A stretch of 64,000 nt of DNA. Source: an uncultured Bacteroidales bacterium (lineage in GTDB: Bacteria > Bacteroidota > Bacteroidia > Bacteroidales > UBA932). The stretch spans positions 42,959 through 106,958 of the forward strand of contig CAMKAJ010000002.1 of NCBI GenBank assembly GCA_946410455.1, read 5' to 3'. The position numbers and the translations under genes are program-made. The notes beneath the pieces were generated by a model. The model was not told the DNA's origin. It saw nothing but the letters and a program-made list of their open reading frames with translations, and did not search any database. Below are positions 1 through 8,525 of the stretch, in pieces; the first letter of the stretch is position 1, and each line of letters begins with the position of its first letter.

Positions 1-340
1 CGTCGCTTAAAAAGCCGTAGACAAGGGTTCCAATAACACTGGTGAGCTCTGTTGTGAATGCAATGCCTTTGTAATCTCCGCCTTTCGCAAAATACTCCTT
101 GAAAATATCAATGACGCTCTGGGCTTCATCTTCCCGCACCACCCCGGCAATGAGGGTCTTGGGCTCCGAGATCAATCCCAGAGAGTTCAGCAGAAGATGG
201 GTAACTCCGCTTGCTGTAGTCAATAATTGCAAATTTACTCTGTGCGACCGGATGATACTGGAATAGAAAGGCGCCTTGGTTTTACGCACTACGGCCACAA
301 AGAGCTCCAGCTTTACAGGTGCAACGTTCCGGGGTTCCAT
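1..340 (-). CDS. P-II-like regulatory protein, partial (3' end outside window)
   Basis: The reading frame opens at ATG 340 and stays open to the left edge, so the C-terminus is missing. About 113 residues are visible. The pattern LGLISEPKTLIAGVV, then an acidic helix, then GGDYKGIAFTTELTSVIG, resembles the P-II fold core (GIAFTIPI-SVVG in P-II proteins). P-II proteins are small cytoplasmic trimers that sense nucleotides and 2-oxoglutarate and bind transporters. The start lies 4 nt after the stop of the upstream DUF1538 membrane gene, so the two are probably co-translated, and the P-II-like protein may gate that membrane protein. The family call rests on motif resemblance; the pairing with a membrane protein is seen directly. 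Confidence 0.7.
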   Translation of the reverse strand, partial: MEPRNVAPVKLELFVAVVRKTKAPFYSSIIRSHRVNLQLLTTASGVTHLLLNSLGLISEPKTLIAGVVREDEAQSVIDIFKEYFAKGGDYKGIAFTTELTSVIGTLVYGFLSD

Positions 341-344
341 AGGC

Positions 345-1895
345 CTATGCGAAGTAAATGATTTGATCGTCCGCAGCTGCCATGATGCGGCGCATGGCTG
401 CCGACTTGCGGCGGCGCATACTCACCACGGACTTGAAGCCGAGAGACTGGATTGTAATGAGCGGAGTCATGGCTACCATAGCTACAACACCGAAGGCGAA
501 ATCGAGCACAGAAGACTCTCCCTGCATAGAGACGCACGCCCCTATTACCATAGGGAGAATAAAGCTGGATGTGAGCGGACCGCTGGCCACTCCGCCGGAG
601 TCGAATGCTATGGCGGTATAGAGCTTAGGCACAAATACAGAAAGCCCGAGCGAAATCAGGTATCCCGGTACGAGGTAATACAGCAGCGAGAAACCCAGGT
701 GTACGCGCAGCACGGAAAGCCCGATAGAAACGCCCACACCTATAGACAGGGCCAGCATCATTTGCTTCTTGCTCACCTCGCCGCCGGTTATTTCTTCAAC
801 CTGATTGTTGAGCACATGTACGGCAGGCTCTGCAAGCACAACTACGTTGCCTATTATGAATGCAAACAGTGTTATCAGCACCGGGTGGGATTCCGCCAGG
901 CACAGGCCTATCTTGTATCCAATAGGCATAAAGGCCATCTCTACGGCAGTAAGGAAAACCACCAGCCCCAAGAAGGTGTATGCGGCACCAATCAGTATCT
1001 GCATGAGGGTATTCTTGGGGAGCTTGAGGATAATGAACTCAAGCACAAAAAACACTGCCAGCACCAGCAGCAGCGACAGGCCCACGTCTGCCATCTGGCC
1101 CAAAAAGATGCTCCCGAGTCCTTCTTCCAGGATACCGTCCATCGAGTAATCCGGCACACGGTAGTCGATGCTTCCTCTAGACATAAGTGAAAGAAGCAAC
1201 ACTGCAAGAATGGGCCCTACAGAACACAGTGCAATGATTCCGAAGCTGTTCTCGTTGGCGTTGCGGCCGCCCACGGTCATTGCTATTCCAACGCCAAGGG
1301 CCATCAAGAAGGGCACGGTGATTGGGCCTGTAGTTACGCCTCCGGAGTCGAATGAGAGTGCAATCAGCGAGCCCTTCCCGTTTTCCAGAAGAAGCGTGAC
1401 GATGCAGAACAGCATCATGTACAGGAACATCAGGATAGAGGGCAGCTCGAGCCGGAAGAGTATCTTGTAAACGCCAAGCACCAGAAGCAGTCCCACTCCG
1501 GCACCAACGGTGTAAATCAGCACTTTACCGTTCATCACGGCGCTCACCTGGTCGGCCAGGACGGAGAGGTCGGGCTCTGCAACTGTGATAAGTACACCCA
1601 TCATCAAGCTCACTCCCAGAAGTATGCTGATACGTTTAGATTTAGTGAGGCCCTCGCCTATATACTGCCCCATCGGCGTCATTGCCAGGTCGGCTCCCAT
1701 ATTGAAGAGGGCAATACCCAGAATCAGCATCAACGTTGCCACCAGAAAGACTACGATTTCGTGCACGGAAATACTCACCCAAGGGGTAAGTGAAAGGGCA
1801 AGCACCAATACGCTCACGGGGAGCACGGAGGTGAGTGCCTCTTTTAGTTTGTCCAGCAAAGACCGCCAGAGTTCTCTGGATTCTGAATTGTCCAT
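345..1895 (-). CDS. DUF1538 family membrane protein (putative transporter)
   Basis: A 516-residue, strongly hydrophobic protein with an internal duplication. The first half has MTPMGQYIG, then VAEPDLSVLADQV, then FDSGGVTTGPIT; the second half repeats MPIGYKIG, VLAEPAVHVLNNQV and FDSGGVASGPLT. This two-fold repeat with paired SGG(V)xxGP hairpins is typical of DUF1538 and suggests an inverted- or tandem-repeat transporter in the inner membrane. The substrate is unknown. A P-II-like gene follows after 4 nt, which suggests control by nitrogen or energy status (inference). A -7-like box, TAAATTTG, lies on the minus strand at 1920-1913, 17 nt before the start, divergent from the murA promoter. Confidence 0.85.
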   Translation of the reverse strand: MDNSESRELWRSLLDKLKEALTSVLPVSVLVLALSLTPWVSISVHEIVVFLVATLMLILGIALFNMGADLAMTPMGQYIGEGLTKSKRISILLGVSLMMGVLITVAEPDLSVLADQVSAVMNGKVLIYTVGAGVGLLLVLGVYKILFRLELPSILMFLYMMLFCIVTLLLENGKGSLIALSFDSGGVTTGPITVPFLMALGVGIAMTVGGRNANENSFGIIALCSVGPILAVLLLSLMSRGSIDYRVPDYSMDGILEEGLGSIFLGQMADVGLSLLLVLAVFFVLEFIILKLPKNTLMQILIGAAYTFLGLVVFLTAVEMAFMPIGYKIGLCLAESHPVLITLFAFIIGNVVVLAEPAVHVLNNQVEEITGGEVSKKQMMLALSIGVGVSIGLSVLRVHLGFSLLYYLVPGYLISLGLSVFVPKLYTAIAFDSGGVASGPLTSSFILPMVIGACVSMQGESSVLDFAFGVVAMVAMTPLITIQSLGFKSVVSMRRRKSAAMRRIMAAADDQIIYFA

Positions 1896-1927
1896 CCGAT
1901 GTAAATAACCTGCAAATTTAACAATTT

Positions 1928-1958
1928 TTTGTATTAGCTGAAGAGTTTGTTATATTTG
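1928..1958 (+). promoter_or_regulatory. Bacteroidota-type promoter of murA
   Basis: TTTG at 1928-1931, a 19-bp spacer, and TATATTTG at 1951-1958 exactly match the TTTG-N19/21-TAnnTTTG consensus of the Bacteroidota primary sigma factor. Transcription would start about 5 nt after the box, practically at the murA ATG (1966), giving a leaderless or near-leaderless mRNA. Confidence 0.8.
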
Positions 1959-1965
1959 TAATATT

Positions 1966-3273
1966 ATGAGTTCATTCATCGTAGAAGGAGGCCACCGCCT
2001 GAGTGGCAGCATAGTTCCCCAGGGAGCGAAGAACGAGGCACTTGAGGTTATAAGCGCCATTCTGCTGACGTCTGAGGAGGTTGTCATAGACAATATTCCG
2101 GACATCCTGGATATACGCAACCTCATCGCCCTGCTCGAGGGAATGGGGGTAAAGGTGGAGCGCAAGAGCAAGAATAAGTACTCATTTACGGCTGCACACA
2201 TCAACGAGTATTACATCTCCAGCACGGAGTTTGTAGAGAAGTGCGCCAAGCTGCGCGGCTCTGTGATGGTAGTGGGGCCGCTGCTCGCACGCTTTGGTCA
2301 GGCCTGGTTCCCTAAACCCGGCGGCGACAAGATTGGGCGTCGCAGAGTTGATACTCACATCGATGGATTCATCAAGCTCGGCGCCGACTGCTCCTACGAT
2401 TCTACCCGTCGCGCCTACAAGTTAAGCACGCAAGAGCGTCTGCAGGGCAGCTACATGCTTCTGGACGAGGCCTCCGTGACGGGAACCGCCAACATCGTAA
2501 TGGCAGCCACTCTGGCCAAGGGTGTAACCACCATCTACAACGCCGCCTGCGAGCCCTACGTGCAGCAGCTCTGCAAGCTTCTGGTAGGAATGGGCGCAAA
2601 GATAGAAGGCATTGGTTCCAACCTGCTCACAATCACCGGAGTAGATGAGCTCCACGGAGCCGGGCACATGGTACTGCCGGATATGATAGAAGTTGGCTCC
2701 TTCATTGGCATGGCGGCAATCAACCAGAGCGAGCTCACAATAACGGATGTCCATTACAAAGAGCTCGGGATCATTCCGGAATGCTTCCGCCGCCTTGGAA
2801 TCAGGCTCGAGCAAAGAGGGGACGACATCTACATCCCCGCCCAAGACAGCTACGTAATCGAGTCATTCATAGACGGTTCCATCATGACACTTGCCGACGC
2901 CCCCTGGCCTGGCCTCACTCCGGACTTGCTATCGGTGATGCTGGTAACTGCCGTGCAATGCCGGGGCAGCGTACTCATTCACCAGAAGATGTTCGAGAGC
3001 CGCCTGTTCTTTGTTGATAAACTCATCGATATGGGCGCGCAGATTATCCTGTGCGACCCGCACCGCGCCGTGGTCATAGGTCACGACCACCGCATGCAGC
3101 TTAAGCCCGGCCGAATGACCTCTCCGGATATCCGGGCCGGTATCGCCCTGCTCCTTGCCGCCATGTCTGCAAAAGGCACCTCGGTCATAGACAACATAGA
3201 CCAGATAGACCGTGGCTACGAGGACATCGACGTTCGCCTGAACGCCCTCGGCGCAAGTATTAAGAGGCAGTAA
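1966..3273 (+). CDS. murA: UDP-N-acetylglucosamine 1-carboxyvinyltransferase
   Basis: First committed step of peptidoglycan synthesis in the cytoplasm: transfers enolpyruvate from PEP to UDP-GlcNAc. The 435-residue length is that of the family. The N-terminus has the EPSP-synthase-like start (EGGHRLSGSIVPQGAKNEAL, with the conserved Lys-Asn). KLRGSVMVVGPLLARFG carries the MurA loop region before the position that is Cys in E. coli MurA; here the equivalent segment reads PKPGGDKIGRRRVDTH, so the loop residue appears to be Asp-type (a variant known to resist fosfomycin in other bacteria). The C-terminal half keeps DIRAGIALLLAA. The start follows the promoter box by 7 nt with no room for a Shine-Dalgarno. 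The sigma gene begins 21 bp downstream and may be co-transcribed. Confidence 0.95.
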   Translation: MSSFIVEGGHRLSGSIVPQGAKNEALEVISAILLTSEEVVIDNIPDILDIRNLIALLEGMGVKVERKSKNKYSFTAAHINEYYISSTEFVEKCAKLRGSVMVVGPLLARFGQAWFPKPGGDKIGRRRVDTHIDGFIKLGADCSYDSTRRAYKLSTQERLQGSYMLLDEASVTGTANIVMAATLAKGVTTIYNAACEPYVQQLCKLLVGMGAKIEGIGSNLLTITGVDELHGAGHMVLPDMIEVGSFIGMAAINQSELTITDVHYKELGIIPECFRRLGIRLEQRGDDIYIPAQDSYVIESFIDGSIMTLADAPWPGLTPDLLSVMLVTAVQCRGSVLIHQKMFESRLFFVDKLIDMGAQIILCDPHRAVVIGHDHRMQLKPGRMTSPDIRAGIALLLAAMSAKGTSVIDNIDQIDRGYEDIDVRLNALGASIKRQ

Positions 3274-3294
3274 ATGGGTTATAAAATACCATAA

Positions 3295-3900
3295 ATGTCA
3301 TTCAAGAAATCACTTAGTGAAGAGCAGCTGCTGGCAGCCTTGAAACGGGGCGATAAGAGCGCTTTTACCCTGATATACAATGCGTATGTGGGTAAAAGTT
3401 TCAACTTTGTGTTTTCTTTAGTGAAGGATAGGGAGACTGCAAAGGACATAGTGCAGGAGACTTTTATCAAAGTATATCTAAAGCGCGAGACCATTTCCAA
3501 AGTCAACTCCTTCAGCTCTTATCTTTATATGATGTTACGCAACGCAGTCCTTGACTATTTCGATTCTGAAATGGTAAAACTTCGCTACATGCATAGAATT
3601 CAAGAGGCGGCGGAAGACTTTGCAGACGTGGTGAATGAGACCATGAATGTTAATGAGTTGTCGGAGCAGATAGAGAGCGTCCTTTCGGGGATGCCGAGAC
3701 AGAGGCAGAACATCTTCCGGCTGAGCCGCTACAGAGGTGTTCCTAATAATGAGATAGCAAGGATGTTCGGAATCAGCCAACGTACTGTCGAGAATCATTT
3801 AACCAACGCGCTAAGAGATATACGCAAGAAATTGTCGGGTAATTTGAATAATATTATCTCCGTAATTTGTGCGCTTGAGGTACTTTTATCGTCTTTATAG
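3295..3900 (+). CDS. ECF-type RNA polymerase sigma factor
   Basis: A 201-residue sigma-70 family protein of the Bacteroidota ECF type. Region 2 is seen at about residues 20-90 (FTLIYNAYVGKSFNFVFSLV, then DIVQETFIKVYLKR). Region 4 has a helix-turn-helix at about 130-185 (MPRQRQNIFRLSRYRG, NNEIARMFGISQRTVENHL). A C-terminal hydrophobic tail follows. The FecR-type anti-sigma gene starts 3 nt after its stop, the classic arrangement for cell-surface signalling, in which a TonB-dependent receptor with an STN domain activates the sigma factor. The only STN-bearing receptor in the window is the SusC protein at 18.3-21.8 kb, encoded by the convergent operon, which is therefore its likely target and partner (inference). 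Confidence 0.92.
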   Translation: MSFKKSLSEEQLLAALKRGDKSAFTLIYNAYVGKSFNFVFSLVKDRETAKDIVQETFIKVYLKRETISKVNSFSSYLYMMLRNAVLDYFDSEMVKLRYMHRIQEAAEDFADVVNETMNVNELSEQIESVLSGMPRQRQNIFRLSRYRGVPNNEIARMFGISQRTVENHLTNALRDIRKKLSGNLNNIISVICALEVLLSSL

Positions 3901-3903
3901 TGT

Positions 3904-4812
3904 ATGACTGAGAAGGAATTGATTGAGTTGTTTTTGTTGAAGAGGGCCCAAGGCGGACTGAACGAGAAAGATGATTTGCAGCAGCTGTGGGAAGAAACAC
4001 CCTCCGATGCTGATGTAGATATGCCAGAAGCCAAGAAGCTATATTCCATAGCCCGTAATACCGAGAGGGCTATGAACGGCTATTTCCAGCCCCGTAACTT
4101 CATGCCCTGGATTCTGGCCACCGCGTGTGTGATTCTTGCTTTCGTAGCGGTGTATGTATTTATGCCAGAACCTGTGACTCGCCTTGTTTCTTCTTCAACG
4201 TCAAAAGGTTTTTTTGAGCTCCCCGACGGCAGTTTGGTATGGCTCAACAAGGGCAGTTCCCTGACTTATACCGGAGAACTTAACGGCAAAACCCGGCAGC
4301 TTACCCTGGAAGGAGAGGCTTTCTTTGATGTGAGCCACGATGCCGAGCATCCTTTCATCGTACACAGCAAGGATATGGACATCACCGTCACCGGTACACG
4401 CTTTACCCTCACTTCCTATCCAGAACTGCCAGGAGCCGTATATTTGGAGGAAGGTTCAGTGATTGCAAATGGTCGCGCTTTCCCCGAGACCAGGCTAGCT
4501 CCAGGACAGGGAATCGTATTCGACGACAACACTTTGTTTTGGAAGAAAGTTCCAATTCTTTCTGCCGACCATACCGACTGGACTAAAGAGTACCTGGTGT
4601 TCACCAACACTGCCATAGCCGATGTATTCGCCAGCCTGGAGCATTGGTTCCACATTTCTTTGTCCTGTTCAAACAAGGATTTCTTAGAGAATACCCGCAT
4701 TTCTATGACCGTCCGCCAGGAAACTCCGGAAAACGTCCTCGAATCAATAGCCCTCCTTACCGGCATCTCTTATACCCGCGAAGAAGGCAACCGCTTTATC
4801 ATCCGCAAATAA
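3904..4812 (+). CDS. FecR family anti-sigma factor
   Basis: A 302-residue single-pass inner-membrane protein. A short cytoplasmic N-terminal region (residues 1-66) binds the sigma factor in this family. One membrane segment lies at about 67-87. The periplasmic part begins with the FecR motif (FFELPDGSLVWLNKGSSLTY, then LTLEGEAFFDVSHD, HPFIVHS, TVTGTRFTL) and ends with a DUF4974-like domain (TNTAIADVFASLEHWF). In the family, the C-terminal part contacts the STN domain of a TonB-dependent receptor. It lies directly downstream of the sigma gene. The 75-bp gap to the converging MBL open frame holds only a short GTGTG/CACAC inverted repeat. Confidence 0.93.
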   Translation: MTEKELIELFLLKRAQGGLNEKDDLQQLWEETPSDADVDMPEAKKLYSIARNTERAMNGYFQPRNFMPWILATACVILAFVAVYVFMPEPVTRLVSSSTSKGFFELPDGSLVWLNKGSSLTYTGELNGKTRQLTLEGEAFFDVSHDAEHPFIVHSKDMDITVTGTRFTLTSYPELPGAVYLEEGSVIANGRAFPETRLAPGQGIVFDDNTLFWKKVPILSADHTDWTKEYLVFTNTAIADVFASLEHWFHISLSCSNKDFLENTRISMTVRQETPENVLESIALLTGISYTREEGNRFIIRK

Positions 4813-4887
4813 ACGCCCTGCTTAGCGTGTGATTGCCACACACAAGGGACCTTGCGGGACGATTGTGCGAACGTATTTCTATTTACG

Positions 4888-5952
4888 CTAGTTGCATTGG
4901 TACGGGCCGTGTATGGCATTCACGCGGTAGGCATAATCGGTATCGTCCAGAACATAGACATAGAACTGGTCCCCGCCGGGCCATACACGTATGACTACGT
5001 GGCCCTCAGTGTTTTTACATAGGCCATAAACTTCAGGGGACTGGCTGACCAAGCTGGCAGGGATGCCAGTGAAGAACATATCCTGAGTGCTTGCATAGCT
5101 ATTGATTATGTTCTGGTTCGGCTGTTCGGTATTTTCGTAAAAACTCTGCGTTACCACTACCATGGGCTCATAAACTTCTGACTCTATGCCATACGATGCT
5201 TCGTTGTACATGTGATGGTGAGCCTTCATGGCTTCTATGTTTCGACCAATGCCGTTGGCTACTGTACTGCAGATGGTTTGATCGTTCATGTCGCCGCTTG
5301 TGAAGAAGTCGAATTTGCCATACTTCAGCAGAAAGGCGCATGACTTGGCGTTTTCTTTGTCGATGCCGGTATTCACCACCGTGCTGCCGTTCCAAGCCAA
5401 ACCATTGCCCGCAACGCCGAACACTTGGAAGCCGGGATATGATGAAGCATCATACAACTGCACTATCTGGCTGCTTGAGCCCACAGTAAAGCGTTCTACC
5501 TGAAGCCCATTGTTTGCAGTGTTGTATTCTACGAATTTCTTGAAGTTGTAGGAAGCTGATTCCGTGTTCGATTCATCAACGGTATAGTCCGGATAGGACT
5601 GATCTATGATTTTATTAATCTTCACACGCTCATACAAGCCCGTAACACCTGCAAGATAATAATCTCCCTGCTGATGTGAGGGCCTTCCGCCACCGAAATA
5701 GCCTATGTGGTCTATATGGTAGTGAGACGCCTGAAAATAGTCCAGCGCACTGTGGCCTGCGGGCATAAAATGCTTCACATACGCTGCCTGGGTTTGCCAG
5801 GGTATTGCACTTGCCGATGGCTTAGCGGAAGTGAAGGTCTTTTTACCGGGATAGTTATAGAGGTCGCCGGCATCTACCATCATGGTGGTACCGTCGGGGA
5901 AAATGTAGAAGAAACATTCTCCCCTTCCGGTACTTATGGCATGAATGTCCAA
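4888..5952 (-). pseudogene. Metallo-beta-lactamase-fold hydrolase domain cut off from its export signal by an in-frame TGA
   Basis: This 354-residue stretch is a close paralogue of the two MBL proteins at 12.3-14.7 kb. It keeps the zinc motif H77-x-H79-x-D81-H82 (SHYHIDHIGY), the FFTSGDMN Asp strand and the EAMKAHHHMYN segment. It has no signal peptide and no ATG at its beginning; the first available start is TTG 5952. The frame is the same as that of the preceding lipoprotein gene, and only a TGA (5967-5965) lies between them. That codon sits exactly where both paralogues have the Trp of the PLPxW/WQxG motif before LDIHAI. The simplest reading is a former lipoprotein-MBL fusion broken by a Trp-to-stop change. 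Separate expression from TTG is possible but would give an unexported protein. Confidence 0.75.
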
Positions 5953-5964
5953 ATAACCATCCAG

Positions 5965-8364
5965 TCACTTCGGCAGCGGCGAACCAGCAGCCGCAGTAGA
6001 AGGAGTTGAAGCAACTGATGTTCCAATTACTACCCAGCCCTCTTTCCCTCCTTCATCTACGTTGCCTGTATTGTATGCAGAAGTCCATCCACACACCGTG
6101 CCATAACATGGATCACCCGGAGTAGCCACACCAGGAGGAGTAAGTGAAGAAGTTTTGTTCGTACAATTGACTATCTCAGATTCGGCTTCGTCAGAATTCG
6201 TTGATGCTCCGGACGAATCAGAGGCAGTACTTCCTCCGCATCCAACGCATCCTGCAACACCACCGATACATGCTTGGTTGATTGGGCCAGTGCCTGCGTA
6301 AAGATTTCCATGAGCATTTCTGAATGAGCCGTTCACTGAAACACTTGCTTCAGATTCGTTTCTACAACTGATAACTTTATTATGTGCCGCACCTACCACT
6401 CCTCCGATTTTGGGAGCTCCACACTTTCGGCTGGGCTTGGAAACATTTAGATTAGCTATAACGGAGCCTTCATTTGTGCATTGCTTTAAATCGTTAATAG
6501 TAACGCCTACGATACCTCCCAACGACACTCCAGAGCCATAGATTTTATCACTTATCGTTGGATAATCCGAATTAAAGTTCAACGTAACAATACCTGCATT
6601 AATACATTTATATATTACACCTGTGCTAGGATACTCGGCATTCTTCCATACACCACTATTGCTTGTACCTCCCTTATAATCTCCACCTGCAATACCGCCA
6701 ACGCTACAATTTCGGTGGTAGCCGCTTTCTGGGGCGTTCAACGTGAGTGTAATCTCTCCCTCATTACTACACTCGTTAAGAATATTAGCTTCATTGCTCT
6801 GAGTGCTTTCAATTACACCAACTATTCCGCCCAAACTGCATCCATTGGCGTTGGTGCTAGTTTCTATTGTCACGTCGCTTTTGTTGACACACTTATAGAA
6901 TTGTCCCGACGTACACTTGGGAGAGAAAACACCGAAATTGAATGACGCCACCTGCGGATCGGCAACGGATATTGCTGCTTCAACCGTACTGTTCTGTATC
7001 AAACCAGCGTTTGACAGTGTGACAAAGCCCATATTCTCTGCAGCCGAACAAGTATAAGAGCTCTCATCGTCCACGGTCAGATGGTCAATTATACCTGTGC
7101 TTTCCACCGTATTAATCAATGGTGCTGTAGTAGTAAAATCGGAAATTGTGATATAATCCAATTTACCGGAAACCGTCTCGAAAAGGTTTGTTGATCCTGT
7201 TCCTCCTTCAATTGAAAGATTCTTTACTGTACCTGCTACTGTTTTGAAAATCGTCGCACTTATTGTAGCGTTTTGTATGGCATGGTTCTGTCCGTTAAAT
7301 GTTACACCTGCTGGAAGAGTTGTTTTGTTTCCTGAAACGGCGTCATTATTGTAGTCAATGTCATTGGCGAGCATAATCTCATCGTCAGAGTTCACCCAAT
7401 ATCCGTAATCACTATTGTTCAAAGCGTTCTTAAGAAGCACAAGATCACGAGCTGTTTTTACCTGACGCGGTGCGGAAGAAATGCCGCTGAAATTGACGCC
7501 AAACTTGCTCACATGACCAGCCTGGAACTCAAGATTCTTTGTGGAGCAATCCAGAATTTTCTCGTAATGATTATCGTCAGAAGTAACCACGTGAATAGCC
7601 AGAGCGTTTGCCGACTCAAACACAGCAGGTGCAATTGCAAACCAAATTGGCTTGCCCAAATCTTCTATACCCTTGAGCGTCATAGATGTATAGCCGGCAC
7701 CAGATAGGGAGCCTTTATCATCGAGAGTCACATCTCCGGCAATCTTAACTGCCGTCGACATAGACTGCAACTCTACAAACTTAATGGTCTCACTGCCGCC
7801 CAGGGTGATACCACTGATACTCATGAGGCCATAAGCGGTAGCGTGGGAGAATCTAAGGTCCAGGGTTTCTGGCACGGAGCCTTCACTGTCATAGCTTGCT
7901 GTGGCAAACAACACAACACAAGAAGGGTCACAAGAAGCCTCTTGGGGCTCCTGATATTTACCAGCACTCGGACTATATTTTATCGTTGCCGATGTGCCGG
8001 CGTCATTTGTATTCGTAGTCACTTTGATGGTTATTGCTCCTTCTTCCGGGAGGACAAGCTCCAATAGGCCAAAATCGGCGGCCCTGCCTCCGGCCTTTAT
8101 ATCGTCGGCAGCAAGCTCCTTAGAGCATGCGGCGGCACCGTTAACACTAACATACACAACATCACCTTCCTGCCAGAGCATAGGATATGCCGTGCCCTCC
8201 TTTTCGCCGAAGGTGGCTTTACTCGTAATTATCTCGGAAGCAGAGAGATGGATAGTCTTGCGAACAAATCCTTTTCCCGGGCTATCTACGGTTATATTCA
8301 TATTACAGGCGGATACGAAAGCCATTACAGCAATCGATATCAGTATGATTGTAATTCTTCTCAT
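5965..8364 (-). CDS. Fimbrillin-like surface lipoprotein with GLUG-like repeats (N-terminal part of a former MBL fusion)
   Basis: A 799-residue lipoprotein. The signal peptide ends in a lipobox (AFVSAC20). Residues ~25-290 resemble a fimbrillin-family N-terminal module (YPMLWQEGDVVYVSVNG, a segment also seen in the other two fimbrillin-like proteins here). Residues ~300-750 are beta-helix-like with repeated GGIVGV / GGIAGG / GGVVGA motifs and CxNEG turns, like GLUG-repeat adhesins. The C-terminus ends GSPLPK and runs in frame, after one TGA, into an MBL domain. The protein is predicted to be anchored at the outer membrane. It is preceded by a 45-codon gene with a 12-nt gap. Its ligand is unknown. 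Confidence 0.8.
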   Translation of the reverse strand: MRRITIILISIAVMAFVSACNMNITVDSPGKGFVRKTIHLSASEIITSKATFGEKEGTAYPMLWQEGDVVYVSVNGAAACSKELAADDIKAGGRAADFGLLELVLPEEGAITIKVTTNTNDAGTSATIKYSPSAGKYQEPQEASCDPSCVVLFATASYDSEGSVPETLDLRFSHATAYGLMSISGITLGGSETIKFVELQSMSTAVKIAGDVTLDDKGSLSGAGYTSMTLKGIEDLGKPIWFAIAPAVFESANALAIHVVTSDDNHYEKILDCSTKNLEFQAGHVSKFGVNFSGISSAPRQVKTARDLVLLKNALNNSDYGYWVNSDDEIMLANDIDYNNDAVSGNKTTLPAGVTFNGQNHAIQNATISATIFKTVAGTVKNLSIEGGTGSTNLFETVSGKLDYITISDFTTTAPLINTVESTGIIDHLTVDDESSYTCSAAENMGFVTLSNAGLIQNSTVEAAISVADPQVASFNFGVFSPKCTSGQFYKCVNKSDVTIETSTNANGCSLGGIVGVIESTQSNEANILNECSNEGEITLTLNAPESGYHRNCSVGGIAGGDYKGGTSNSGVWKNAEYPSTGVIYKCINAGIVTLNFNSDYPTISDKIYGSGVSLGGIVGVTINDLKQCTNEGSVIANLNVSKPSRKCGAPKIGGVVGAAHNKVISCRNESEASVSVNGSFRNAHGNLYAGTGPINQACIGGVAGCVGCGGSTASDSSGASTNSDEAESEIVNCTNKTSSLTPPGVATPGDPCYGTVCGWTSAYNTGNVDEGGKEGWVVIGTSVASTPSTAAAGSPLPK

Positions 8365-8376
8365 AATGCAAACTCT

Positions 8377-8514
8377 TTAAAACGTTCCATATTCATCTTC
8401 TTCCGCGCTGTCTATTAAATTGGGTTCGGAAGAAGTGCATACAATATCTCGTGCCCAGATAGTAAACACTACCGAAAAGGGCGTATTATACGGAAGACGC
8501 GTATCTTTATACAT
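8377..8514 (-). CDS. Small acidic-tailed protein A, 45 aa, upstream of a fimbrillin-like lipoprotein
   Basis: ATG 8514 to TAA 8377. The protein begins MYKDTRLPYNTPF, has an Ile-Val-Cys-Thr-Ser-Ser core and ends in an acidic aromatic tail (AEEDEYGTF). It has no signal peptide. It sits 12 nt before the lipoprotein start and 11 nt after the stop of the preceding lipoprotein gene, so it is an intra-operon gene rather than a random frame. Two similar tiny genes (10936-11067 and 40195-40338) precede the other two fimbrillin-like genes in the window. The function is not recognised. Confidence 0.55.
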   Translation of the reverse strand: MYKDTRLPYNTPFSVVFTIWARDIVCTSSEPNLIDSAEEDEYGTF

Positions 8515-8525
8515 AATGCTGATTA

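Noticed and set aside
276..1190. Long plus-strand frame opposite the DUF1538 gene
   Set aside because: Antisense shadow of a clear membrane protein; composition is unlike a protein and no homologous motif is visible.
5965..5967. TGA as a recoded Trp or selenocysteine codon
   Set aside because: TGA is used as an ordinary stop by neighbouring genes and no selenocysteine hairpin or sense recoding evidence is seen; a nonsense change is simpler.
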